From Drosophila miranda (taxonomy: Eukaryota > Arthropoda > Insecta > Diptera > Drosophilidae), in NCBI RefSeq assembly GCF_003369915.1, contig NC_046674.1, forward strand, positions 43,997,338 to 44,061,337: a stretch of DNA of 64,000 nt, written 5' to 3'. A program made the translations under genes and the position numbers. Under the pieces are notes generated by a model that worked only from the letters and a program-made list of their open reading frames with translations, was not told the DNA's origin and ran no database searches. The stretch's first letter is position 1. Each line of letters begins with the position of its first letter. Positions 44,413 to 56,717 of this stretch are shown here, piece by piece.

Positions 44413-44939
44413 TCAAAATTGTATGTCTTGTAACTCATTTTTAGCCTGCCCTAGAATCTTAAATGTTTGCGTCCAATAGGGTAGGGTAGCCTTAAAGCAA
44501 TTTTGATCAGCGTTGGTGTCAGCAGTAGTAAATGTTAGGGAGGGTATTGGCATTTGCCTCATGCGTTGCGGGCGCTGCTGATGATATTGCTGGTTTGGAT
44601 GAGTCTGATTACGTCTCTGGCAGTACATTTTTGCAGAGTTAGGAGGTTGAATGTCAACAAAAAACGGCTGCAGGTTGCGACTGTGCTCTTCAAAAATGTT
44701 CTCCATATGCAACATACACTCTTGCAGTTGAACCTATTTATATAAAAATAAAATTTAGTCAATGCCTTGGACTTCAATCTTTCTTATACAAACTTGTTCG
44801 ATGCTGGTTAAGTCCGTAAGTAGACCTAATAAAAAGGGAAGATTATGGCCTGTGCGAAGATGACATTTTAGCCCACTCATTGAAGCGGCTATACTCGATG
44901 CTGCTATTGTGCTAGCTGGGTACTTTGCAAATTGATGTT
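44413..44939 (-). pseudogene. Cyclin D 3' gene fragment, unit D
   Basis: Exon 44794-44939, intron 44734-44793, terminal exon 44413-44733, all on the minus strand. Frame and splice sites are intact. It differs from unit B by Arg to Trp near the C-terminus (LPYR to LPYW, plus-strand 44475). It keeps SGLKCHL. Followed on the left by the LOA target duplication. Confidence 0.73.
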
Positions 44940-45319
44940 CTGCGGAATAACAGTTATATAGCTTATATAACAGTTATATATAATAATAAGAATAATAAAA
45001 TATTAAAATACCGAATATTCGGTAAAATGCACATCCCCACAACAAAACATGTCTGTCCAGAGAAGGGTTGGTAATTTCGGCTTCAGAATTCCAAAGGGGG
45101 CTCTAAAACACATGATGGGTATATTTTGGTATATTGTAAGGAATGGGCAGATCAAGCAGGCCAAGAATTGGGTTCTCATGCCGTATTGACTAGGAATAGT
45201 TTTTCTTAGCTCAAACTTGGTTCGCCATGGAGCTTAAATTTTGTCTGAAATATTGTGATCCCATAATTGTAAAAGTAACTCTCTGTCTACATTCCTCGAT
45301 TCGGAAATTAAAAAAAAAA
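44940..45319 (-). other. CycD upstream-intron sequence, unit D
   Basis: Same non-coding intron segment as unit B. No exon recognised. Confidence 0.55.
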
Positions 45320-46052
45320 CGGAAGGGATCGTTGTGAGGTGCTGTGGCGACCGCAACTCTACATTTATACCCGATACTAACTCCGGCAGACGCCGAAATT
45401 TTGAGATATACGTTGTTTAATGACATCTAACAGGAGTGTGGATACCAAATTTGGTTGCTCTAGCCTTAATAGTCTCTGAGATTTGTGGATGCCCCAGATT
45501 TTCGTCCTTTGCGGGGGCGGAAGGGGGTGTGGCGAAATTTTGAAACTAGCTCGTCAAGGTCCGATATCACAGGAGTGTGGATCAAAAATTTGGTTGCTCT
45601 AGATTTTATAGTCTCTGAGATCTAGGAACTCACTTTTAGCAATAGGCAAAGCCGACCATGAAACCTGTGTGTTAGAGAGAGACAGAGCGAAGAGAATGAA
45701 ATTTTGTTCATCAGATTCTGCAGTCTAGAAGATATAATCATTCTCTACGATTCTGCGTTTTCTCGTATCTTTGAAATTGTGGATGCCACAGATTTTCGAC
45801 CTTTTTGGAGGCGGAAGTGGGCGGGGCGAAGTTTTGAAATATACCTGTAACAGTGACATGTCCCAGAAGTCTGGATACAAAATGTCGTTGCTCTAGCTCT
45901 TATAGTCTCTGAGCACTAGGCGCTCATAGGGACGACAGACAGATATGGCTCTATCGACTTGGCTTTTGATGCTGATCAAGAATATATATACATTATATGG
46001 TCGGAAACGGTTTCTGGACGTTTCACATATCCACTTTCACCACTTATCTAAT
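45320..46052 (+). repeat. DINE-1-like element, unit D
   Basis: Same truncated element. Private changes include agattttatag (45601) and tttttggaggcgg (45803). Confidence 0.65.
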
Positions 46053-49000
46053 TGTGACGCCCAGCGCCAGGAAGACCAAGCGCCAAGACCAAGACCCCCC
46101 TCCACAGGCGCTCAGGGCGCTAATCACAGACTGCGAGGCCAAGGACACCGGCCTAATCGTAGGGTGCGACGCCAATGCACACCACTGCCAGTGGGGAAGC
46201 ACTGACACCAACGAAAGGGGTGAGTACCTTTTCAACTATTTACTGACCACTCAGATGGTCCTTTTAAATAGGGGGAGTGATCCCACCTTCATTATTAAAA
46301 ACCGCAAGGAGGTCCTGGACCTCACACTTGCCTCTCATGAGTTACACGGGAACATCGTATCCTGGAGGGTCCTGGAAGAGCACTCCTTCTCGGACCACAG
46401 GTACGTGGAAACCGTATTCTTTTTTTCACTATCGAGACCAGCTCAATTTCGGAACCTTAGGCGGACAAACTGGGCTCGGTACTCAGACCACCTCTGTCGT
46501 GTTCTCAATGAGACTCCACCTGAGGAGGAGATCTCCAGGAAAGCCACGACTCATCTTGTTAAACTATTTACCGACGCCTGCAATGAGGCGCTCGATAAAT
46601 CCTGCCCCTCTAGCAAGAGCAGAGGCCGGAAGAAACCTGAATGGTGGAATCCGAAACTGAGGGAACTCCGGAAAGCCTCCCGAAGACTCTTCAATAAAGC
46701 TAAGGCTGAAAACGCTGAGCAGAACTGGGCCGATTACAAGGCCAGTCTGTCAGTTTACAATAAAGAACTGAGGAAAGCCAAACGCGCCTCATGGCGTAAG
46801 TTCTGTAGCGACATTGAGAATAACTCGGAAGCCTCGCGCTTGCGCAAAGTTCTCTCGAAGACTACACCCACTCTGTGCTACCTGAAGAACGCCGACCAAT
46901 CATGGACAACGTCCAGCAATGAGTCGCTAAATCTTCTCCTTAACACCCACTTTCCCGGCTGCGATGAAAACAGACCACACTACATCGCGGCTCCCTCCGT
47001 TGCCTCAAGTGTTATCATGAACCTGCTAAGCCAGGAGAACATTTCCTTGGCAATAAAAAGCTTCAAACCATACAAGTCTGCGGGACCAGATGGCATCATC
47101 CCTGCCCAACTGATTCACGCTGGACAAAAAGCCACTAATTGGCTCAAAAGGATATACGAGGGAATCTTCTCCCATGGATATATCCCGGAAACCTGGCTTC
47201 ATACCAAAGTCGTCTTCATCCCCAAGGCAGGCAAGCCCTCGCACACTGCCCCCAAAGATTTCAGACCCATAAGTCTATCGTCCTTCCTTCTGAAGACGAT
47301 GGAACGGCTTTTGGGGATGCATCTCCCGGTAAATATGCCGCCTAGTCTATTCTCAGACTCCCAGCATGCCTATCGGAAAGGAAGATCCACCGAAACGGCC
47401 CTACACACGATCACATCGATCATAGAAGCGTCCCTCAACTGTAAGGAGTACACCCTGGTAGCCTTCCTTGACATAGAAGGTGCCTTTAATAACATCCTCC
47501 CGACCGCCATCACGGGTGCACTGACGGACCTGGGGGTTGACTCCCGGACGGTGAGCCTGATCGATCAGATGCTACAATGCAGGACGGTTGAGGCATCACT
47601 GGGGACGTCAACGTCCACCAGATTTGTCAGTAGAGGCACCCCGCAGGGCGGAGTCCTCTCGCCCCTCCTATGGAACGTGGCAGTGAACGAACTGCTGCGG
47701 GAGATAGAGGGGGGTGGCTGCCGCGTGGTGGCGTATGCGGACGATGTTGCTATAGCATTCTCGGGTAAATTCCCGCAGACGCTGTGTGAGGGCCTGACAA
47801 GCACTCTCATGAAGATGTCAAAATGGGCAGACAAATGCGGTCTAGGCGTCAACCCGTCTAAAACGAAACTGGTGCTCTTCACTAGGAAGTACAAAGTTCC
47901 GGCACTGATTCCCCCAAGACTATGTGGGAAGCGCTAATCTTCAGCAACAACGCCAAGTATCTTGGTCTAATCCTCGATAGAAAGCTCGATTGGAAATTGA
48001 GCATAGAGGATAGAGTAAAGAAGGCCACAGTAGCCCTCTATACTTGCAGGAAAGCCATCGGACTAAGATGGGGAATGACCCCCTATATAGTTCGGTGGCT
48101 TTACACCACCATCATACGACCGATCATGCTCTATGGAGCGGCAGTATGGTGGCCAGCCTTAGACAAAAGGACATGCCTCAATAAACTCAGCAGAGTTCAA
48201 CGCATGGCAGAGCTATGCATAACTGGCGGGCTACGCACTACTCCAGGGGAAGCCCTGGATACTGTGCTGGACCTCCTCCCCATAGATCTCATGGGAAAGA
48301 AAGTGGCAACACTTTCCGCACTCAGAATGAGAGAAGCCAGACTGTGGAAAGCGTCCGCGGTTGGGCACTCGGGAATCCTGACGAGACACCCGCAATTACC
48401 AGAGAGGACAGATTATTGTGTCCCTAGTGATCTCCTCTCGACGCCTTTCCAGGTATCAATCCCATCTAGGGAGGACTGGGAGATGGGCGAACCAGAACCC
48501 GCAAATGCGGTTCACTTCTACACTGATGGCTCCAAGCTAGAGGGCCGCGTGGGAGGCGGAGTCTACTGCAGCGAGCTGAACATCAGTCATTGCTTCAGGC
48601 TCCCGGACCACTGCAGTGTGTTCCAAGCGGAGGTTGTAGCCATCAAGGAGGCCATTTCTATCGTCTCCAAACTACTTCTAGACACGCACTTAGTGTGCGT
48701 TTTCTCGGACAGCCAAGCAGCTATTAAAGCTCTAGGCTCAATATCGTCGACCTCAGCGACTGTAAATGACTGCCGCAGGTCTCTGCACGAGATCGCAGAT
48801 CAGTTAGACCTCTTCCTTATATGGGTCCCAGGCCACAGGGACATCGAGGGGAACGACGCCGCCGACGAGCTAGCAAGGCAGGGTACTACAGTTCCTCTCC
48901 TTATGGAGAGGGAGCAGGTAGCGATGCCTCTGGCTACGTGCAGGCTCCTCACGCACGAATTGTTCGAGCAAAATGCCAATAGGAGATGGCAGCAAACCGT

Positions 49001-49355
49001 TTCCTGTAAAATCTCAAGATTGATATGGCCATATCGATCGAAGACGCGCTCAGCCGAGCTGTATAGGCTCAGCAGAGCACAGTGCTCTTCAGTTACTCGA
49101 GCCATTACGGGACACTGGCAGATTGGCACTCATGCCTCTAGACTGTCAATCCCTCATAACGACTTCTGCAGGAGTTGTCGCGACGAGGAAGAGGAGGAAT
49201 CGGTCCCCCACTTCTTCTGCCACTGCCCGGCCCTTGGAAATCGTCGTCTTCGTATTCTCGGGGCCGCTTTCCTCACAGACATTTCGGACCTGTCCGAAAT
49301 CAAACCGGGGACCTTGTCCAGATTCATCCAAGTCTCCGGATGGGACTGCCCTTAA
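45997..49355 (+). pseudogene. Chimeric and LOA ORF2 frames, copy E
   Basis: Frame 45997-47937 (646 residues) starts in DINE-1-like DNA (MVGNGFWTFHISTFTTYLIV), crosses the LTR scar and reads ORF2 from DPPPQALRAL to just after YADD, then stops at the family-wide frameshift. Frame 47922-49355 (477 residues) then holds the RT thumb, RNase H (FYTDGSKL, FSDSQAAI, DAADE) and the Cys-His tail with no further break. One RT change, ISWAIK to ISLAIK, is private. The endonuclease N-terminus is missing. Confidence 0.85.
46053..46084 (+). repeat. 32-bp LTR scar, unit E
   Basis: Identical to the other scars and followed by the standard aagacca filler. Confidence 0.88.
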
Positions 49356-49506
49356 TTTGCAACAGCCTGTTTCTCCACGGTTTTTAAGCACTGGGAAGGG
49401 GCACACGCCCATGCGGCACCACAACGGACCTTCTACAGGTCCAAGTGAGCTTGGGAGGGTTTCATCACTCCCCCAGGCTACCGCCTGAACCTAACCTAAC
49501 CTAACC
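46092..49506 (+). mobile_element. LOA LINE copy E, 5'-truncated
   Basis: Same truncation as copy B. Shares tatcgagacc (46432) and catctcccggtaa (47328) with copy A only, but lacks the T deletion of A. Ends in cctaacc repeats before gtagtagccg. Confidence 0.88.
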
Positions 49507-49881
49507 GTAGTAGCCGTATTAGCGGAGAATCAATTGCCATAGTCGGAGATCAGGTCAAAACTCTTTATATTCTCCATCAAGAAACAATCAACTGAGTTGT
49601 CCTCATTTCTTATCCGTGCAACCACAATGAGCGCCACAGCAAAACGAGGCAGGGCCGGCTAGTTAAACAACAAAAATCGAAGTATAGAAGCAATATAAAG
49701 AAAATTCCGTTTTGTATAAGGAGACTTAAAAAAAAATGTAATAATGTTAATTATTATGTATTCTTCTTTTTAATAATAATATAATAATATAATAATAATA
49801 ATTTAATTTACAAAGACTTGGAGGAAACTAATATATATTTAAATACTAATATTTAATATACTAGCTCAAAAAATACTTTTC
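49507..49881 (-). other. CycD 3' flank, unit E, with AT microsatellite
   Basis: As in unit B except at about 49770-49803, where a taataatata-type run replaces tatgtgtaatttaat. No gene. Confidence 0.55.
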
Positions 49882-50408
49882 TCAAAATTGTATGTCTTGT
49901 AACTCATTTTTAGCCTGCCCTAGAATCTTAAATGTTTGCGTCCGATAGGGTAGGGTAGCCTTAAAGCAATTTTGATCAGCGTTGGTGTCAGCAGTAGTAA
50001 ATGTTAGGGAGGGTATTGGCATTTGCCTCATGCGTTGCGGGCGCTGCTGATGATATTGCTGGTTTGGATGAGTCTGATTACGTCTCTGGCAGTACATTTT
50101 TGCAGAGTTAGGAGGTTGAATGTCAACAAAAAACGGCTGCAGGTTGCGACTGTGCTCTTCAAAAATGTTCTCCATATGCAACATACACTCTTGCAGTTGA
50201 ACCTATTTATATAAAAATAAAATTTAGTCAATGCCTTGGACTTCAATCTTTCTTATACAAACTTGTTCGATGCTGGTTAAGTCCGTAAGTAGACCTAATA
50301 AAAAGGGAAGATTATGGCCTGTGCGAAGATGACATTTTAGCCCACTCATTGAAGCGGCTATACTCGATGCTGCTATTGTGCTAGCTGGGTACTTTGCAAA
50401 TTGATTTT
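49882..50408 (-). pseudogene. Cyclin D 3' gene fragment, unit E
   Basis: Exon 50263-50408, intron 50203-50262, terminal exon 49882-50202. Open with intact splice sites. The first full codon changes His to Asn (gattttct at 50403). Otherwise as unit B. Confidence 0.73.
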
Positions 50409-50788
50409 CTGCGGAATAACAGTTATATAGCTTATATAACAGTTATATATAATAATAAGAATAATAAAATATTAAAATACCGAATATTCGGTAAAATGCA
50501 CATCCCCACAACAAAACATGTCTGTCCAGAGAAGGGTTGGTAATTTCGGCTTCAGAATTCCAAAGGGGGCTCTAAAACACATGATGGGTATATTTTGGTA
50601 TATTGTAAGGAATGGGCAGATCAAGCAGGCCAAGAATTGGGTTCTCATGCCGTATTGACTAGGAATAGTTTTTCTTAGCTCAAACTTGGTTCGCCATGGA
50701 GCTTAAATTTTGTCTGAAATATTGTGATCCCATAATTGTAAAAGTAACTCTCTGTCTACATTCCTCGATTCGGAAATTAAAAAAAAAA
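50409..50788 (-). other. CycD upstream-intron sequence, unit E
   Basis: Same intron segment as in unit B. No exon recognised. Confidence 0.55.
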
Positions 50789-51521
50789 CGGAAGGGATCG
50801 TTGTGAGGTGCTGTGGCGACCGCAACTCTACATTTATACCCGATACTAACTCCGGCAGACGCCGAAATTTTGAGATATACGTTGTTTAATGACATCTAAC
50901 AGGAGTGTGGATACCAAATTTGGTTGCTCTAGCCTTAATAGTCTCTGAGATTTGTGGATGCCCCAGATTTTCGTCCTTTGCGGGGGCGGAAGAGGGTGTG
51001 GCGAAATTTTGAAACTAGCTCGTCAAGGTCCGATATCACAGGAGTGTGGATCAAAAATTTGGTTGCTCTAGCTTTTATAGTCTTTGAGATCTAGGAACTC
51101 ACTTTTAGCAATAGGCAAAGCCGACCATGAAACCTGTTTGTTAGAGAGAGACAGAGCGAAGAGAATGAAATTTTGTTCATCAGATTCTGCAGTCTAGAAG
51201 ATATAATCATTCTCTACGATTCTGCGTTTTCTCGTATCTTTGAAATTGTGGATGCCACAGATTTTCGACCTTTTTGGGGGCGGAAGTGGGCGGGGCGAAG
51301 TTTTGAAATATACCTGTAACAGTGACATGTCCCAGAAGTCTGGATACAAAATGTCGTTGCTCTAGCTCTTATAGTCTCTGAGCACTAGGCGCTCATAGGG
51401 ACGACAGACAGATATGGCTCTATCGACTTGGCTTTTGATGCTGATCAAGAATATATATACATTATATGGTCGGAAACGGTTTCTGGACGTTTCACATATC
51501 CACTTTCACCACTTATCTAAT
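50789..51521 (+). repeat. DINE-1-like element, unit E
   Basis: Same truncated element. Private changes include ggaagagggtgtgg (50990) and cctgtttgttag (51132). Confidence 0.65.
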
Positions 51522-54500
51522 TGTGACGCCCAGCGCCAGGAAGACCAAGCGCCAAGACCAAGACCCCCCTCCACAGGCGCTCAGGGCGCTAATCACAGAC
51601 TGCGAGGCCAAGGACACCGGCCTAATCGTAGGGTGCGACGCCAATGCACACCACTGCCAGTGGGGAAGCACTGACACCAACGAAAGGGGTGAGTACCTTT
51701 TCAACTATTTACTGACCACTCAGATGGTCCTTTTAAATAGGGGGAGTGATCCCACCTTCATTATTAAAAACCGCAAGGAGGTCCTGGACCTCACACTTGC
51801 CTCTCATGAGTTACACGGGAACATCGTATCCTGGAGGGTCCTGGAAGAGCACTCCTTCTCGGACCACAGGTACGTGGAAACCGTATTCTTTTTTTCACTA
51901 CCGAGACCAGCTCAATTTCGGAACCTTAGGCGGACAAACTGGGCTCGGTACTCAGACCACCTCTGTCGTGTTCTCAATGAGACTCCACCTGAGGAGGAGA
52001 TCTCCAGGAAAGCCACGACTCATCTTGTTAAACTATTTACCGACGCCTGCAATGAGGCGCTCAATAAATCCTGCCCCTCTAGCAAGAGCAGATTCCGGAA
52101 GAAACCTGAATGGTTTAATCCGAAACTAAGGGAACTCCGGAAAGCCTCCCGAAGACTCTTCAATAAAGCTAAGGCTGAAAACGCTGAGCAGAACTGGGCC
52201 GATTACAAGGCCAGTCTGTCAGTTTACAATAAAGAACTGAGGAAAGCCAAACGCGCCTCATGGCGTAAGTTCTGTAGCGACATTGAGAATAACTCGGAAG
52301 CCTCGCGCTTGCGCAAAGTTCTCTCGAAGACTACACCCACTCTGTGCTACCTGAAGAACGCCGACCAATCATGGACAACGTCCAGCAATGAGTCGCTAAA
52401 TCTTCTCCTTAACACCCACTTTCCCGGCTGCGATGAAAACAGACCACACTACATCGCGGCTCCCTCCGTTGCCTCAAGTGTTATCATGAACCTGCTAAGC
52501 CAGGAGAACATTTCCTGGGCAATAAAAAGCTTCAAACCATACAAGTCTGCGGGACCAGATGGCATCATCCCTGCCCAACTGATTCACGCTGGACAAAAAG
52601 CCACTAATTGGCTCAAAAGGATATACGAGGGAATCTTCTCCCATGGATATATCCCAGAAACCTGGCTTCATACCAAAGTCGTCTTCATCCCCAAGGCTGG
52701 CAAGCACTCGCACACTGCCCCCAAAGATTTCAGACCCATAAGTCTATCGTCCTTCCTTCTGAAGACGATGGAACGGCTTTTGGGGATGCATCTCACGGTA
52801 AATATGCCGCCTAGTCTATTCTCAGACTCCCAGCATGCCTATCGGAAAGGAAGATCCACCGAAACGGCCCTACACACGATCACATCGATCATAGAAGCGT
52901 CCCTCAACTGTAAGGAGTACACCCTGGTAGCCTTCCTTGACATAGAAGGTGCCTTTAATAACATCCTCCCGACCGCCATCACGGGTGCACTGACGGACCT
53001 GGGGGTTGACTCCCGGACGGTGAGCCTGATCGATCAGATGCTACAATGCAGGACGGTTGAAGCATCACTGGGGACGTCAACGTCCACCAGATTTGTCAGT
53101 AGAGGCACCCCGCAGGGCGGAGTCCTCTCGCCCCTCCTATGGAACGTGGCAGTGAACGAACTGCTGCGGGAGATAGAGGGGGGTGGCTGCCGCGTGGTGG
53201 CGTATGCGGACGATGTTGCTATAGCATTCTCGGGTAAATTCCCGCAGACGCTGTGTGAGGGCCTGACAAGCACTCACATGAAGATGTCAAAATGGGCAGA
53301 CAAATGCGGTCTAGGCGTCAACCCGTCTAAAACGAAACTGGTGCTCTTCACTAGGAAGTACAAAGTTCCGGCACTGATTCCCCCAAGACTATGTGGGAAG
53401 CGCTAATCTTCAGCAACAACGCCAAGTATCTTGGTCTAATCCTCGATAGAAAGCTCGATTGGAAATTGAGCATAGAGGATAGAGTAAAGAAGGCCACAGT
53501 AGCCCTCTATACTTGCAGGAAAGCCATCGGACTAAGATGGGGAATGACCCCCTATATAGTTCGGTGGCTTTACACCACCATCATACGACCGATCATGCTC
53601 TATGGAGCGGTAGTATGGTGGCCAGCCTTAGACAAAAGGACATGCCTCAATAAACTCAGCAGAGTTCAACGCATGGCAGAGCTATGCATAACTGGCGGGC
53701 TACGCACTACTCCAGGGGAAGCCCTGGATACTGTGCTGGACCTCCTCCCCATAGATCTCATGGGAAAGAAAGTGGCAGCACTTTCCGCACTCAGAATGAG
53801 AGAAGCCAGACTGTGGAAAGCGTCCGCGGTTGGGCACTCGGGAATCCTGACGAGACACCCGCAATTATCAGAGAGGACAGATTATTGTGTCCCTAGTGAT
53901 CTCCTCTCGACGCCTTTCCAGGTATCAATCCCATCTAGGGAGGACTGGGAGATGGGCGAACCAGAACCCGCAAATGCGGTTCACTTCTACACTGATGGCT
54001 CCAAGCTAGAGGGCCGCGTGGGAGGCGGAGTCTACTGCAGCGAGCTGAACATCAGTCATTGCTTCAGGCTCCCGGACCACTGCAGTGTGTTCCAAGCGGA
54101 GGTTGTAGCCATCAAGGAGGCCATTTCTATCGTCTCCAAACTACTTCTAGACACGCACTTAGTGTGCGTTTTCTCGGACAGCCAAGCAGCTATTAAAGCT
54201 CTAGGCTCAATATCGTCGACCTCAGCGACTGTAAATGACTGCCGCAGGTCTCTGCACGAGATCGCAGATCAGTTAGACCTCTTCCTTATATGGGTCCCAG
54301 GCCACAGGGACATCGAGGGGAACGACGCCGCCGACGAGCTAGCAAGGCAGGGTACTACAGTTCCTCTCCTTATGGAGAGGGAGCAGGTAGCGATGCCTCT
54401 GGCTACGTGCAGGCTCCTCACGCACGAATTGTTCGAGCAAAATGCCAATAGGAGATGGCAGCAAACCGTTTCCTGTAAAATCTCAAGATTGATATGGCCA

Positions 54501-54824
54501 TATCGATCGAAGACGCGCTCAGCCGAGCTGTATAGGCTCAGCAGAGCACAGTGCTCTTCAGTTACTCGAGCCATTACGGGACACTGGCAGATTGGCACTC
54601 ATGCCTCTAGACTGTCAATCCCTCATAACGACTTCTGCAGGAGTTGTCGCGACGAGGAAGAGGAGGAATCGGTCCCCCACTTCTTCTGCCACTGCCCGGC
54701 CCTTGGAAATCGTCGTCTTCGTATTCTCGGGGCCGCTTTCCTCACAGACATTTCGGACCTGTCCGAAATCAAACCGGGGACCTTGTCCAGATTCATCCAA
54801 GTCTCCGGATGGGACTGCCCTTAA
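51466..54824 (+). pseudogene. Chimeric and LOA ORF2 frames, copy F
   Basis: Frame 51466-53406 (646 residues) begins in DINE-1-like DNA as in copy E and covers the partial endonuclease and RT through YADD. Private changes: LDKS to LNKS, RGRKK to RFRKK, EWWNP to EWFNP, GKPSH to GKHSH, TLMKM to THMKM. Frame 53391-54824 (477 residues) holds thumb, RNase H and Cys-His tail unbroken. The shared frameshift near 53398 separates them. Confidence 0.85.
51522..51553 (+). repeat. 32-bp LTR scar, unit F
   Basis: Identical to the other scars, with the standard filler. Confidence 0.88.
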
Positions 54825-54974
54825 TTTGCAACAGCCTGTTTCTCCACGGTTTTTAGGCACTGGGAAGGGGCACACGCCCATGCGGCACCACAACGGACCT
54901 TCTACAGGTCCAAGTGAGCTTGGGAGGGTTTCATCACTCCCCAGGCTACCGCCTGAACCTAACCTAACCTAACC
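51561..54974 (+). mobile_element. LOA LINE copy F, 5'-truncated
   Basis: Same truncation as B, E and G. It carries a cluster of substitutions at 52063-52130 and a few more near 52650-52705. One C is lost in the 3' tail (cactccccagg, 54935). Confidence 0.88.
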
Positions 54975-55329
54975 GTAGTAGCCGTATTAGCGGAGAATCA
55001 ATTGCCATAGTCGGAGATCAGGTCAAAACTCTTTATATTCTCCATCAAGAAACAATCAACTGAGTTGTCCTCATTTCTTATCCGTGCAACCACAATGAGC
55101 GCCACAGCAAAACAAGGCAGGGCCGGCTAGTTAAACAACAAAAATCGAAGTATAGAGGCAATATAAAGAAAATTCCGTTTTGTATAAGGAGACTTAAAAA
55201 AAAAATGTAATAATGTTAATTATTATGTATTCTTCTTTTTTATGTGTAATTTAATTTACAAAGACTTGGAGGAAACTAATATATATTTAAATACTAATAT
55301 TTAATATACTAGCTCAAAAAATACTTTTC
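54975..55329 (-). other. CycD 3' flank, unit F
   Basis: As in unit B. No gene. Confidence 0.55.
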
Positions 55330-55856
55330 TCAAAATTGTATGTCTTGTAACTCATTTTTAGCCTGCCCTAGAATCTTAAATGTTTGCGTCCGATAGGGTA
55401 GGGTAGCCTTAAAGCAATTTTGATCAGCGTTGGTGTCAGCAGTAGTAAATGTTAGGGAGGGTATTGGCATTTGCCTCATGCGTTGCGGGCGCTGCTGATG
55501 ATATTGCTGGTTTGGATGAGTCTGATTACGTCTCTGGCAGTACATTTTTGCAGAGTTAGGAGGTTGAATGTCAACAAAAAACGGCTGCAGGTTGCGACTG
55601 TGCTCTTCAAAAATGTTCTCCATATGCAACATACACTCTTGCAGTTGAACCTATTTATATAAAAATAAAATTTAGTCAATGCCTTGGACTTCAATCTTTC
55701 TTATACAAACTTGTTCGATGCTGGTTAAGTCCGTAAGTAGACCTAATAAAAAGGGAAGATTATGGCCTGTGCGAAGATGACATTTTAGCCCACTCATTGA
55801 AGCGGCTATACTCGATGCTGCTATTGTGCTAGCTGGGTACTTTGCAAATTGATGTT
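55330..55856 (-). pseudogene. Cyclin D 3' gene fragment, unit F
   Basis: Exon 55711-55856, intron 55651-55710, terminal exon 55330-55650. Protein-coding parts are identical to unit B as far as compared. The intron upstream of it is shortened. Confidence 0.73.
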
Positions 55857-55984
55857 CTGCGGAATAACAGTTATATAACTTATATAAGTGTTATATATAA
55901 TAAGAAGAATAATAAAATATTAAAAAATATTGTAAAAGTAACTCTCTGTCTACATTCCTCGATTCGGAAATTAAAAAAAAAAAA
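55857..55984 (-). other. CycD upstream-intron sequence, unit F, deleted
   Basis: About 250-270 bp are missing compared with other units: the AT-rich stretch joins directly to attgtaaaagtaactc at about 55928. The palindrome accgaatattcggt is lost. This explains the shorter 5196-bp unit. Confidence 0.6.
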
Positions 55985-56717
55985 CGGAAGGGATCGTTGT
56001 GAGGTGCTGTGGCGACCGCAACTCTACATTTATACCCGATACTAACTCCGGCAGACGCCGAAATTTTGAGATATACGTTGTTTAATGACATCTAACAGGA
56101 GTGTGGATACCAAATTTGGTTGCTCTAGCCTTAATAGTCTCTGAGATTTGTGGATGCCCCAGATTTTCGTCCTTTGCGGGGGCGGAAGGGGGTGTGTTGA
56201 AATTTTGAAACTAGCTCGTCAAGGTCCGATATCACAGGAGTGTGGATCAAAAATTTGTTTGCTCTAGCTTTTATAGTCTCTGAGATCTAGGAACTCACTT
56301 TTAGCAATAGGCAAAGCCGACCATGAAACCTGTGTGTTAGAGAGAGACAGAGCGAAGAGAATGAAATTTTGTTAATCAGATTCTGCAGTCTAGAAGATTT
56401 AATCATTCTCTACGATTCTGCGTTTTCTCGTATCTTTGAAATTGTGGATGCCACAGATTTTCGACCTTTTTGGGGGCGGAAGTGGGCGGGGCGAAGTTTT
56501 GAAATATACCTGTAACAGTGACATGTCCCAGAAGTCTGGATACAAAATGTCGTTGCTCTAGCTCTTATAGTCTCTGAGCACTAGGCGCTCATAGGGACGA
56601 CAGACAGATATGGCTCTATCGACTTGGCTTTTGATGCTGATCAAGAATATATATACATTATATGGTCGGAAACGGTTTCTGGACGTTTCACATATCCACT
56701 TTCACCACTTATCTAAT
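55985..56717 (+). repeat. DINE-1-like element, unit F
   Basis: Same truncated element. Private changes include ggtgtgttgaaatt (56190) and agaagatttaatc (56390). Confidence 0.65.
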
